From: Azotobacter paspali | GTDB taxonomy: Bacteria > Pseudomonadota > Gammaproteobacteria > Pseudomonadales > Pseudomonadaceae | Reading direction: 5' to 3' (one strand) | Assembly (NCBI RefSeq): GCF_042434745.1 | Contig: NZ_JBHLSS010000036.1 | DNA: 64,000 bases | Shown here: positions 8,625 through 17,298 of the stretch, piece by piece | Numbering within the stretch: the first letter of the stretch is position 1 | Layout of the letters: each line of letters opens with the position of its first letter | The notes under the pieces: model-generated | The model's input: only the letters and a program-made list of their open reading frames with translations | The model's database searches: none | Told to the model about the DNA's origin: nothing | Program-made: the position numbers and the translations under genes

Positions 8625-9323
8625 ATGGCAAGGAATAATCGAGTGCTTCGTGCATGGCTGCTTCTCCTGGCCCGCGCCCTACCGCTGGCCGCGCTATTCC
8701 TGGCGGCCGGCTGCGCGCAACTGCCGCGGACCTCGGTGGTCAAGGACCAGCCGCTGGAGGTGCCGCAGATGCCGCTCAGGCAGGCTAACGGTTCCATCTT
8801 CCAGGTCGGCCACATCTACCAGCCGCTGTTCGAGGACCGCCGCCCGCGGATGATCGGCGACATCCTGACCATAGTGCTCAACGAGCAGGTCAGTGCCAGC
8901 AAGAACTCGGCCTCCAACGCCAACCGTTCCTCGGGCATGTCGCTGGGCTTCTCCACTACCTCGGACAAGCCGGAGAAGGTCGGCGAGTTCGGCGCCGAGG
9001 CCTCGGGCGACAACGACTTTTCCGGCAGCGGTGGCTCGCGGGCGAACAACTCCTTCACCGGCACCATCACCGTGACCGTGCAGCAGGTGATGCCCAACGG
9101 CAATCTGCGCGTGGTCGGTGAAAAACAGATCGCCATCAATCAGGGAACCGAGTACATCCGCTTTTCCGGACTGGTCAATCCACGCACCATCACTGTGCAG
9201 AACACGGTGTCTTCGACCCTGGTGTCCATGGCCCGCATCGAATACGTGGGCGACGGCTACATCAACGAGACCCAGCACATGGGCTGGCTGCAGCGCTTCT
9301 TCCTCAACGTCTCTCCCTTCTGA
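8625..9323 (+). CDS. flgH: Flagellar L-ring lipoprotein FlgH
   Basis: 232 residues. A lipoprotein signal with lipobox LAAGC sits near residue 30, and conserved blocks such as PRMIGDILTIVLNEQVSASK and MPNGNLRVVGEKQIAINQGT follow. FlgH forms the L ring in the outer membrane, confirming a Gram-negative envelope. It overlaps flgI by one base (TGATG). Confidence 0.97.
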   Translation: MARNNRVLRAWLLLLARALPLAALFLAAGCAQLPRTSVVKDQPLEVPQMPLRQANGSIFQVGHIYQPLFEDRRPRMIGDILTIVLNEQVSASKNSASNANRSSGMSLGFSTTSDKPEKVGEFGAEASGDNDFSGSGGSRANNSFTGTITVTVQQVMPNGNLRVVGEKQIAINQGTEYIRFSGLVNPRTITVQNTVSSTLVSMARIEYVGDGYINETQHMGWLQRFFLNVSPF

Positions 9324-10480
9324 TGCCTTCCGCCATGCCTGATTCCGTTTCCCGTGTCCCCTCCGCCGGTACAGCATGCCGGACGCTGCGCCGGCTGATC
9401 TGTCTCGTCTGCCTGCTGCTCCCGGTCGCGGCGCCGGCCGAGCAGGTACGCGACATCGCCGACTTCGCCGGCGTGCGCAACAACGTGCTGGTCGGCTATG
9501 GCCTGGTGGTTGGCCTGGACGGAACCGGCGACCAGACTACCCAGACGCCTTTCACTGAGCAGGGCCTGACCAACATGCTCTCGCAACTGGGCATCACCGT
9601 ACCGTCCGGCAGCAACATGCAGATGCGCAACGTCGCGGCGGTGATGGTGACCACCAACCTGCCGCCATTCGCCCGTCCCGGCCAGCAAGTCGACGTCGTT
9701 GTGTCCTCCATCGGCAATGCCCGCAGCCTGCGCGGCGGCACCCTGCTGATGACGCCGCTCAAGGGCATGGACGGGGAGACCTACGCGCTGGCCCAGGGCA
9801 ACCTACTGGTGGGCGGGGTCGGTGCCCAGGCCAACGGCAGCAGCGTGCAGATCAACCAGCAGGCCGGCGGTCGGATCGCCCGCGGCGCGCTGGTGGAGCG
9901 CGAGGTGCCGCTCATGCTCGGCGGCTCTAGGGGCGAACTCGATCTCTACCTGCGCAGTCCCGACTTCGCCACCGCCCGGCGGGTGGTGCTGGCCATCAAC
10001 AACGAGTTCGGCCGCACCGTGGCCTCCGCCCAGGACGGCGGCCTGATCCGCCTGCAAAGCCCTTCGTCGCCGAACGAGCGGGTCAATTTCATGGCGCGGG
10101 TGGAGGGCGTCCAGGTCACGCCGATAGCGGAGCGGCCCAAGGTGATCGTCAACTCGCGCACCGGCGCCGTGGTACTCAACGGTGCGGTCAAGCTGCACCG
10201 GGCCGCCGTGGCGCACGGTAACCTGTCGATCGTCATCGACACCGACAACAGCGTCTCCCAGCCGGAGCCCTTCAGCCGGGGGCAGACGGCGGCGACGCCG
10301 AACAGCAATATCTCCATCGAGCAGAAGGGAGGCGCCCTGCACCTGGTCGAGAGCAGCGCCGACCTGATGGACGTGGTCAAGGCGCTCAACGCCCTCGGCG
10401 CTACGCCCCAAGACCTGATGTCGATCCTCGAAGCCCTGAAGGCCGCCGGCTCCCTGCGCGCCGAACTGGAGATCATCTGA
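9323..10480 (+). CDS. flgI: Flagellar P-ring protein FlgI
   Basis: 385 residues including a signal peptide (LICLVCLLLPVAAPA, cleavage near residue 40). The mature start VRDIADFAGVRNNVLVGYGL is characteristic, as is LVGYGLVVGLDGTGDQT. FlgI forms the periplasmic P ring around the rod with FlgA help. A start at 9335 is also possible, because the first start gives a slightly long signal region. Its stop overlaps the flgJ start by one base. Confidence 0.96.
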   Translation: MPSAMPDSVSRVPSAGTACRTLRRLICLVCLLLPVAAPAEQVRDIADFAGVRNNVLVGYGLVVGLDGTGDQTTQTPFTEQGLTNMLSQLGITVPSGSNMQMRNVAAVMVTTNLPPFARPGQQVDVVVSSIGNARSLRGGTLLMTPLKGMDGETYALAQGNLLVGGVGAQANGSSVQINQQAGGRIARGALVEREVPLMLGGSRGELDLYLRSPDFATARRVVLAINNEFGRTVASAQDGGLIRLQSPSSPNERVNFMARVEGVQVTPIAERPKVIVNSRTGAVVLNGAVKLHRAAVAHGNLSIVIDTDNSVSQPEPFSRGQTAATPNSNISIEQKGGALHLVESSADLMDVVKALNALGATPQDLMSILEALKAAGSLRAELEII

Positions 10481-11457
10481 TGGCCACGGCGGCGCTCGGC
10501 GAGCGTTTCGCCCTCGACCTGCAGGGGCTGCAGCACCTCAAGCACACGGCCCGCGAGGACTCGCCGGCCGCGCTGCGCGAGGCGAGCAAGCAGTTCGAAG
10601 CGCTGTTCCTGCAGGCCATGCTGAAAAGCATGCGCAAGGCCAGCCCGCAGTCGGGCCTGTTCGACAGCGAGCAGACCCGTCTCTACACCGAACTGCTGGA
10701 CCAGCAGTGGGCGCAGCATCTGGCCGGCCGTGGTCTGGGACTGGCCGAACAACTGGCCGACCAGTTGCGCGGCGCCGTCCAGGCCAGCGGCGCCGTGGAA
10801 AGTGCCAAGGAGGAAAACCTGCTGGCCGGGATTCCGCGCGCCACGCCGAAGGCGCTGTACGGCGCGCTGGCACCGTCGTCCTCCGGGAGCGGGCGGAGCG
10901 CTCGCTCGCCGGAGGATTCGCTGGGTGCCGTGGTGGAGCGTCCGGCCCATGTCACCGACTTCCTCGCCCGGCTGCGTGAGCCGGCGCAGCGGGCCAGCCG
11001 TGCTAGCGGCGTGCCCGCCGAACTGATCCTCGCCCAGGCGGCCCTGGAAACCGGCTGGGGACGCCGGCAGATCGCCACGGCCGACGGCGACGACAGTTAC
11101 AACCTGTTTGGCATCAAGGCCGGCAGCCGCTGGCGCGGCGCGACGGCCGACGTGCTGACCACCGAATACGTCGACGGTCAGGCACAGAAACGGGTGGAGC
11201 GCTTCCGTGCCTATCCGACCCTGGATGCCGCGCTGTCCGACTATGCCCGGCTGATCGGCGGCAATCCCCGTTACGCCGGGGTGGTCGCCGCGCCGGACTC
11301 GGCCCAGGCGGCGCGCGAGCTGCAGCAGGCCGGCTATGCCACCGACCCGGCCTATGCCGACAAGCTCATCGCGGTCATGGCCAGCTTCGGACCGCTCGGT
11401 CAGACGCAGGAAGTCGCCGGCCTGGACGTGGGCGGTTCGCCGCGGGCGGCCGACTAA
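10480..11457 (+). CDS. flgJ: Rod assembly protein and peptidoglycan hydrolase FlgJ
   Basis: 325 residues in two domains. The N-terminal rod-binding domain (about 30-105) has KQFEALFLQAMLKSMRKASP. The C-terminal glucosaminidase-type domain (about 165-310) has LAQAALETGWGRRQI and YNLFGIKAGSRWRG. FlgJ caps the rod and cuts peptidoglycan so the rod can pass. This two-domain form is typical of beta- and gammaproteobacteria. It is the last gene before the sigma-28 promoter of flgK. Confidence 0.96.
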   Translation: MATAALGERFALDLQGLQHLKHTAREDSPAALREASKQFEALFLQAMLKSMRKASPQSGLFDSEQTRLYTELLDQQWAQHLAGRGLGLAEQLADQLRGAVQASGAVESAKEENLLAGIPRATPKALYGALAPSSSGSGRSARSPEDSLGAVVERPAHVTDFLARLREPAQRASRASGVPAELILAQAALETGWGRRQIATADGDDSYNLFGIKAGSRWRGATADVLTTEYVDGQAQKRVERFRAYPTLDAALSDYARLIGGNPRYAGVVAAPDSAQAARELQQAGYATDPAYADKLIAVMASFGPLGQTQEVAGLDVGGSPRAAD

Positions 11458-11492
11458 ATGCGCGGTCCGGCGCAAAGATACGGCCAAGTGCC

Positions 11493-11519
11493 TCAAGTCC
11501 TGGCCGCCGCGGCCGATAA
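11493..11519 (+). promoter_or_regulatory. Sigma-28 promoter of flgKL
   Basis: TCAAGTCC, 11 bases, GCCGATAA, 30 bases before the flgK ATG. It allows flgKL to be boosted late, after the upstream operon transcript. Confidence 0.88.
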
Positions 11520-11549
11520 CCTGAAGCAAGCTGCGAAAGGGAAGGTTTC

Positions 11550-13175
11550 ATGAGTATTTTCTCCATTGGCGTCAGCGGCTTGAATGCCGCCCAGGTGGCC
11601 TTGAACACCACCTCCAACAACATCACTAACGTCTATACGGACGGCTACAACCGCCAGGTCACCCTGCTCGGCGAGAACAAGCTGGGCTATGGCGTGCAGA
11701 GCAACGGTGTGCAGCGCCAGTTCAGCCTGTTCGTTGCCACCCAGCTCAACCAGTCGACTAGCACTTCCAGCGCGCTGGAGGCCTACGAGACGCAGATCAC
11801 CCAGATCGACAACCTGCTGGCGGACAGCGAGGCAGGCATGGGGCCCTTGTTACAGGGCTTCTTCTCCTCCCTGCAGGACTTGGCCTCGGCGCCTTCCGAT
11901 CCGGCCGCCCGCCAGGGGCTGATCGGTACCGCCGATACCCTGACCGCGCAGTTCCGCGCTTTCGACGATTACCTGAACAACATGCAGCAGGGCGTCAACG
12001 GGCAGATCGAGGACGTGGTTTTCCAGATCAACAACACCGCCGAGCAGATCGCCATGCTCAACCGCGAAATCGGCCTGGCCAAGGCCAAGACCGGCACGGC
12101 GCCCAACAGTCTGCTGGATCAGCGCGACCAACTGGTCGCCGAACTGAGCGGCATGGTCGATGCGGATCTGACCATTCAGGACGGCGACAGCTACAACATC
12201 AGCATCGGTAACGGCCAGGCCCTAGTCTCCGGTACCAGGAGCTTCGCCCTGGAGGACATGTCCTCGTCGGCGGACCCGACGCGCACCGTGGTTGGCTACC
12301 GCGATGGCGCCGGCAACCTACGTGAGCTCTCGGAAACCACCTTCAAGGGCGGCGAACTGGGCGGACTGATGACCTTCCGCCGGGAAGCCCTGGACAAGAC
12401 CCAGAACCAGCTCGGCCAGCTCTCCGTGTCCCTGGCCCAGGGCTTCAACGCGCAGCACATGGCCGGCGTCGACTACGAGGGCAACCCCGGACAGGAATTC
12501 TTCGCCACCACCCAGCCGACCGTCTACAGCAACGCCAACAACACCAGCAGCGCCTACCTCGAGGCGGAATTCCTCGCCGACGTTAGCGGCCTCACCGCCA
12601 GCGACTACACGGTGAAGTACACCGCCGCCGACGGCTATACGGTGACCCGCAACGACACCGAGGAAGTCGTTGAAACCTTCGCGGCTGTCGCCACCACCCT
12701 GGAGTTCGGTGGCATGAGCGTGACGGTCAGTGGCACCCCGGCCGAAGGCGACCGCTTCCTCGTCCTGCCGACCAAGCGCGCTGCCGGTGGGCTCGAAAAC
12801 CTGATCCACGACACCTCGCTGATCGCCGCCGGCCAGGACGATGGCAGCGGCACTGGCAGCGGCGACAACCGCAACGCCCTGGCCCTACAGAACCTGCAGA
12901 ACAGCGCGCTGGTCGGTGGTGTCGCCACGCTGAGTCAGGCCTATGCCTCGATCGTCGGCGATGTCGGCAACCGAAGCGAAGTGGTGCAGGTCAACCTGGC
13001 CGCGCAGCAGGGGCTCACCGAGCAACTGCGCGCCCTGCAGCAGTCGGAATCCGGGGTCAACCTGAACGAGGAGGCGACTAACCTGATCCGTTTCCAGCAG
13101 TATTACCAGGCCAGCGCTAAAATTATCGAAGTGGGGGCGACCGTGCTCGATACCCTGCTCGGCCTCAATGCCTGA
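11550..13175 (+). CDS. flgK: Hook-filament junction protein FlgK (HAP1)
   Basis: 541 residues. The N-terminal block is GLNAAQVALNTTSNNITNVY and the C-terminal coiled block is NLNEEATNLIRFQQYYQASA. FlgK joins hook and filament and is exported with FlgN. AGGGAAGG upstream serves as the ribosome binding site, and the gene has its own sigma-28 promoter. Confidence 0.96.
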   Translation: MSIFSIGVSGLNAAQVALNTTSNNITNVYTDGYNRQVTLLGENKLGYGVQSNGVQRQFSLFVATQLNQSTSTSSALEAYETQITQIDNLLADSEAGMGPLLQGFFSSLQDLASAPSDPAARQGLIGTADTLTAQFRAFDDYLNNMQQGVNGQIEDVVFQINNTAEQIAMLNREIGLAKAKTGTAPNSLLDQRDQLVAELSGMVDADLTIQDGDSYNISIGNGQALVSGTRSFALEDMSSSADPTRTVVGYRDGAGNLRELSETTFKGGELGGLMTFRREALDKTQNQLGQLSVSLAQGFNAQHMAGVDYEGNPGQEFFATTQPTVYSNANNTSSAYLEAEFLADVSGLTASDYTVKYTAADGYTVTRNDTEEVVETFAAVATTLEFGGMSVTVSGTPAEGDRFLVLPTKRAAGGLENLIHDTSLIAAGQDDGSGTGSGDNRNALALQNLQNSALVGGVATLSQAYASIVGDVGNRSEVVQVNLAAQQGLTEQLRALQQSESGVNLNEEATNLIRFQQYYQASAKIIEVGATVLDTLLGLNA

Positions 13176-13194
13176 TCCCGGAGGACAGCCAAGC

Positions 13195-14400
13195 ATGCGT
13201 ATCAGCACCGTCACCATGTTCGAACAGGGTCTGAGTTCGATGGTCCGCCAGCAGAGCGAGTACCTGAAGGTCGGCCAGCAGATCGCCAGCGGCAAGCGGG
13301 TGGTCAATCCTTCCGACGATCCCCAGGCCGCTTCGCGGGCGATCAGCGTGTCCCAGTCCCTGGCCGTCAACAAGCAGTACGACGACGCGCGGGTCAGTAC
13401 CCGCAACGCTCTGTCCCAGCAAGAGAGCGTGCTGAGCAGCGTCGCCAACGCCATCGCCAGCGCCAAGACTGGCCTGGTCCGGGCCGGCAACGGCACCCTC
13501 AGCGACGCCGACCGCTCCTCCCTGGCCATCGAGATCAAGGGCATCTACGAAACCCTGTTCGGCCAAGCCAACGCCACCGACGGCGGTGGCCACTACTTGT
13601 TCGGCGGCTATCAGGACAGCAGCCCGCCCTTCGTCAAGGACGACATCAGCGGCGCGGTCGCCTATCACGGTGACGAGGGTGTGGTGCTTCAGCAGGTCGA
13701 TGCTTCGCGGCAGATGCCGAGCAGCGACAACGGCAAGCGGATCTTCCAGACCGTGCACGCCTCCGCCGGTTACTTGGCCCAGGCCGATGCTGACAACGCC
13801 GGCAACCTCACCTTCACCGGCCCCAATGTGACCGACTCCTCGGCCATTGACTTCGGCAGCGGTTTCACCCTGGACTTCGCGGTGGACGCCGACGGCGACA
13901 TCACCTACAGCACCGACGGCGGAATCACCCCGATACCCTATACAGACGGGCAGAGCGTCGCGGTCAACGGCCTGACCCTGACCTTGGAGGGCACTCCGGC
14001 CGACGGCGATTCAATCGTCGTGGAGAAGGCCCAGGATGCCGATCCGAACCTGTTCCGCACCCTCGAAAACATGATCGCCGTCCTCGATACGCCGATCGAG
14101 ACCGACGCCGACCTGGCGCGCTTGCAGAACACCCTGTCCACCTCCAGCCGCGAACTGGACAACGCGCTGGACAACGTGCTGACCGTGCGCGCCTCGATGG
14201 GCGCGCGGCTCAACGAACTGGACGTGCTCGACGCGGTGGGCGACAACCGCAACCTGAACTACAAGCAGACCCTTTCCGATCTGGTAGATCTGGACTTCAA
14301 CGCGGCCATTTCCGAATACCGCCTGCGCGAAGTCGGACTGCAGGCGGCGCAGAAGGCCTTCGTCGATATCAGCAAGTTGTCGCTGTTCAACCTGATCTGA
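13195..14400 (+). CDS. flgL: Hook-filament junction protein FlgL (HAP3)
   Basis: 401 residues from ATG 13195, chosen because it follows GGAGGACAG by 7 bases and gives the family start MRISTVTMFEQGLSSMVRQQ. An earlier in-frame ATG (13168) would overlap flgK. The conserved flagellin-like N-terminal QIASGKRVVNPSDDPQAASR and C-terminal blocks are present. FlgL is the second junction protein. The gene is convergent with fliR. Confidence 0.95.
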   Translation: MRISTVTMFEQGLSSMVRQQSEYLKVGQQIASGKRVVNPSDDPQAASRAISVSQSLAVNKQYDDARVSTRNALSQQESVLSSVANAIASAKTGLVRAGNGTLSDADRSSLAIEIKGIYETLFGQANATDGGGHYLFGGYQDSSPPFVKDDISGAVAYHGDEGVVLQQVDASRQMPSSDNGKRIFQTVHASAGYLAQADADNAGNLTFTGPNVTDSSAIDFGSGFTLDFAVDADGDITYSTDGGITPIPYTDGQSVAVNGLTLTLEGTPADGDSIVVEKAQDADPNLFRTLENMIAVLDTPIETDADLARLQNTLSTSSRELDNALDNVLTVRASMGARLNELDVLDAVGDNRNLNYKQTLSDLVDLDFNAAISEYRLREVGLQAAQKAFVDISKLSLFNLI

Positions 14401-14408
14401 AGACAAGT

Positions 14409-14568
14409 CCTTTCAAGGCCATCGGCTGCTTTTCGGCAAGGAGCGGGGTCGGTCCGTTCGCGATCGTCGGCTAGGTTCCGGGTATCGCGAACGAGCCCGC
14501 TCCCGCTCAGGTGCCATCGGCCTCGCCTCTATGGCCCCATTCGGAGAAACGCGCACGACCTTGAAAGG
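14409..14568. repeat. REPIN-like palindrome between convergent flgL and fliR
   Basis: Two REP-like arms face each other: 14441-14464 (GAGCGGGGTCGGTCC...) and 14484-14508, whose complement starts GAGCGGGAGCGGGCTCGTTC. An outer pair CCTTTCAAGG (14409-14418) and CCTTGAAAGG (14559-14568) encloses them. This resembles Pseudomonas REP doublets (GCGGGAGCGGGCTTGCCCGC type). Placed between converging operons, it may act as a bidirectional terminator. Confidence 0.65.
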
Positions 14569-14575
14569 CTGCCGC

Positions 14576-15370
14576 TCACACCGGTGTCAGCGACAGGCTG
14601 GCGGTCAGTTGCATGATGAAGTCCAGGCCGGCGCGCAGCAGCCCCTGGATAAAGCCTCCCAGATTCCCCATCAGCACTGTTAGCAGGATCAGGCCCAGGC
14701 TCAGGGTCAGCGGGAAGCCCACCGAGAACACCGTCAGTTGCGGTGCCGAGCGGTTGAGGATGCCCATCGCCAGGTTGACGATCAGCAGTGAGGCCACCAG
14801 CGGCAGAGCCAGCAGTAGGCCCGAGACGAGCAGGGTGCCGCCGTAGCGGGCGAGCATTTCCCAGGCCGAGGGATTGAGGCGCGGCAAGCCGATCGGCAGG
14901 CTGGCGAAGGTGCCGGCGAGCAGCTCGAGTTCCAGCAGGTGGCCATCGAAGGCCAGGAACAGCAGCAGCGCGATCGTGTACAGCAGGCGCGAAAGGACCA
15001 TGCTATTGGTGCCGGTGTCCGGCGAGAAGAAAGTGGCGAAACCCAGGCCCATCTGCAGGCCGATGATGTCGCCGGCCGTCTGTGTCGCGGCGAAGGTGAC
15101 GCGCATGACCATGCCGATGGCCAGACCGATCAGCATCTGTTCGACCGTGATGCCCAGGCCCGGCCAGGAGAACAGCGCGACTTCCGGTAGCGCCGGCAGG
15201 TTGGGCCCCAGCAGCACGCTCAAAAGTACCGCCAGGGCGATCTTCACGCGGGCCGGTACGCCGCTGTGGCCGAACAGTGGGGTGGCCAGCAGGAAGGCGG
15301 CGATCCGGCAGAACGGCCAGAAGAAGGCGACCAGCCATTGCTGCAGTTGCGCGTAGTCGACCTCAACCAC
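14576..15370 (-). CDS. fliR: Flagellar export gate protein FliR
   Basis: 264 residues, strongly hydrophobic with about six membrane segments, beginning MVEVDYAQLQQWLVAFFWPF and containing GLQMGLGFATFFSPDTGTNS. FliR forms the FliPQR gate of the type III flagellar exporter in the inner membrane. It is the last gene of the fliLMNOPQR transcript, 3 bases after fliQ. Confidence 0.96.
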   Translation of the reverse strand: MVEVDYAQLQQWLVAFFWPFCRIAAFLLATPLFGHSGVPARVKIALAVLLSVLLGPNLPALPEVALFSWPGLGITVEQMLIGLAIGMVMRVTFAATQTAGDIIGLQMGLGFATFFSPDTGTNSMVLSRLLYTIALLLFLAFDGHLLELELLAGTFASLPIGLPRLNPSAWEMLARYGGTLLVSGLLLALPLVASLLIVNLAMGILNRSAPQLTVFSVGFPLTLSLGLILLTVLMGNLGGFIQGLLRAGLDFIMQLTASLSLTPV

Positions 15371-15373
15371 GGT

Positions 15374-15643
15374 TCAGCCGAGCATGCCGGGGAGGTTGGC
15401 GAACAGTTCTCGGGTGAAGTCGACGATCAACTGGATCATCAGCGGACCGGCCAGTACCAGCACGGCGAACACCGCGAGAATCTTCGGGATAAACGACAGA
15501 GTCATCTCGTTGATCTGGGTGGCCGCCTGGAACAGGCTGACCAGCAGGCCGACCAGCAGCGCGGTGAGTAGCAGCGGGGCGGCGAGGAATAGGGTGACAC
15601 GCATGCCCTGGTGGGCTAGGTCCATGACCATTTCCGGCGTCAT
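15374..15643 (-). CDS. fliQ: Flagellar export gate protein FliQ
   Basis: 89 residues with two membrane segments (TLFLAAPLLLTALLVGLLVS and ILAVFAVLVLAGPLMIQLIV), the invariant size for FliQ. It assembles with FliP and FliR into the export gate. Between fliP (13-bp gap) and fliR. Confidence 0.96.
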   Translation of the reverse strand: MTPEMVMDLAHQGMRVTLFLAAPLLLTALLVGLLVSLFQAATQINEMTLSFIPKILAVFAVLVLAGPLMIQLIVDFTRELFANLPGMLG

Positions 15644-15656
15644 CGGGATCGTCTCT

Positions 15657-16415
15657 CTATATGTAAAAGCTTTGCGCCAGCGAGCCGATTAGCAACTGCC
15701 AGCCGTCGACCAGCACGAAAAGCATCAGCTTGAAGGGCAGAGAAATGGTCGCCGGCGGAACCATCATCATACCCAGCGCCATCAGTACGCTGGCCACCAC
15801 CAGATCGATGATTAGGAAGGGGATGAAGATGGTGAAGCCGATCTGGAAAGCGGTTTTTAGCTCGCTGGTGACGAAGGCTGGCATCAGCACGCGCATCGGT
15901 ACCTGCTCGGGGCCTTCGAGTTCGCCCAGCTTGGCCAGGTGAGAGAACAGCGCCAAGTCGCTCTCGCGGGTCTGCGCCAGCATGAACTCGCGGAACGGCT
16001 GGCTACCGATTTCGAGGAACTGCTCGAAGCCGATCTCGTCGCGTGAGAAGGGCATCCAGGCGCTCTGGTAGGTACGGTCGAGCACCGGCGACATGATGAA
16101 CAGGGTGAGGAACAGCGCCAGGCCCAGCAGAACCTGGTTGGGCGGCGCGGCCGGGGTGCCGATGGCGGTGCGCAGCAGGCCGAGGACGATGATGATCCGG
16201 GTGAAGGCGGTCATCATCAGCAGCAGGGCCGGCAGAAAAGCCATCGAGCTGAGCAGCAGCAGAGTTTGCAGGCTCAGCGACCATTGCTGGCCGCCGTCGG
16301 CCAGCAGTTTGCTGGTGAAGGCGGGCAGGGCGGCCAGGGCGGACGCCGGCAGGCACAGGATGACACCCAGGGCGGCGGCCGACCACAGGCCACGGCGCAG
16401 GACGGTCGGATTCAT
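15657..16415 (-). CDS. fliP: Flagellar export gate protein FliP
   Basis: 252 residues from ATG 16415. The start was chosen because it gives the usual cleavable signal (SAAALGVILCLPASALAALP) and overlaps the fliO stop by 4 bases (ATGA). The frame is open further upstream, but that part lies within fliO. Conserved MMTAFTRIIIVLGLLRTAIG and FKLMLFVLVDGWQLLIGSLA are present. FliP is the main gate subunit. Confidence 0.96.
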   Translation of the reverse strand: MNPTVLRRGLWSAAALGVILCLPASALAALPAFTSKLLADGGQQWSLSLQTLLLLSSMAFLPALLLMMTAFTRIIIVLGLLRTAIGTPAAPPNQVLLGLALFLTLFIMSPVLDRTYQSAWMPFSRDEIGFEQFLEIGSQPFREFMLAQTRESDLALFSHLAKLGELEGPEQVPMRVLMPAFVTSELKTAFQIGFTIFIPFLIIDLVVASVLMALGMMMVPPATISLPFKLMLFVLVDGWQLLIGSLAQSFYI

Positions 16416-16834
16416 GGTCGCTCCGGGTTGCCGGTCTCGCGGCCGGGCAGGGGCTGCTTGAGTCGCTCGGACAGGGCGCCGGCGAAGCCGCCGCTCGGAC
16501 GGACGGCGCCCTCCCCGAGCCGCGCCTCGGTGGGCGGTGCCGGCAGTTCGTGGAGCTTGCTGATCTGCTGGGCGGTCACGCCGAGCACCAGCCAAGTACC
16601 CTGCACCTCGACGATCACCACCCGCTCGCGGGAGCCCAGCAGACTGCTGCCGATTACCCGCAGGTGCTGGCCGGGCCAGTGGCGGCCGGGGCCGAAACGG
16701 CGCAGCAGCCAACTGCAAAGGAAGATCAGGCCGACCACCAGGGCCAGGGCCAAGGCGGTCTTGCCCAGGGCGGCAAGACCCAGCAGGCTGTCGGCGCCGC
16801 CCTTCTCCAGGGCGGTCGTTGCGGCGGTGCTCAT
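16412..16834 (-). CDS. fliO: Flagellar export assembly protein FliO
   Basis: 140 residues with one N-terminal membrane helix (KTALALALVVGLIFLCSWLL) followed by a cytoplasmic SH3-like region (RERVVIVEVQGTWLVLGVTA). FliO helps FliP oligomerise. It overlaps fliN by 4 bases and fliP by 4 bases, suggesting translational coupling. Confidence 0.93.
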   Translation of the reverse strand: MSTAATTALEKGGADSLLGLAALGKTALALALVVGLIFLCSWLLRRFGPGRHWPGQHLRVIGSSLLGSRERVVIVEVQGTWLVLGVTAQQISKLHELPAPPTEARLGEGAVRPSGGFAGALSERLKQPLPGRETGNPERP

Positions 16835-17298
16835 CGGTTGAGCTTCTGCACCCGCTCGGAGGGGGTGATGATTTCGGTGATGCGGATGCCGTACTTGTCG
16901 TCAACCACCACCACCTCGCCCTGGGCGATCAGGTAGCCATTGATGAGGATGTCCATCGGCTCGCCGGCCAGGCCATCCAGTTCGACCACCGAGCCTTGGG
17001 CCAACTCCAGCAACTGCTTGATGGTGATCCGCGTGCGGCCGAGTTCGACGCTGAGCTTGACCGGAATGTCCATGATCATGTCCAGGTCGCGCATGCCTTC
17101 GGCCGTGGCGCTCTTGCCGAGCGGCTTGAACACATTTTGGCCGGCGTTCTGCATGGCCGGCTCCGGGAGCGTAGCGGCCTGCTCGGAGAGGGCGGCCGCC
17201 CAGGGATCGTCCTCGGCCGGCGTGGTGGCCTGCTCGGCCATGGCGCTGGCCCAGCCATCCTCCAGGGTATTCAGGTCGGGTTTTTTCGCGTCAGTCAT
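16831..17298 (-). CDS. fliN: Flagellar motor switch protein FliN
   Basis: 155 residues. An acidic alanine-rich N-terminal third is followed by the SpoA domain (about 75-150) with MIMDIPVKLSVELGRTRITI and GEPMDILINGYLIAQGEVVV. FliN builds the C ring with FliM and FliG and helps dock export substrates. Overlaps fliM by 8 bases. Confidence 0.96.
   Translation of the reverse strand: MTDAKKPDLNTLEDGWASAMAEQATTPAEDDPWAAALSEQAATLPEPAMQNAGQNVFKPLGKSATAEGMRDLDMIMDIPVKLSVELGRTRITIKQLLELAQGSVVELDGLAGEPMDILINGYLIAQGEVVVVDDKYGIRITEIITPSERVQKLNR

Noticed and set aside
9946..11529. 527-residue minus-strand ORF opposite flgI and flgJ
   Set aside because: Shadow of well-supported flagellar genes; no motifs, no ribosome binding site.
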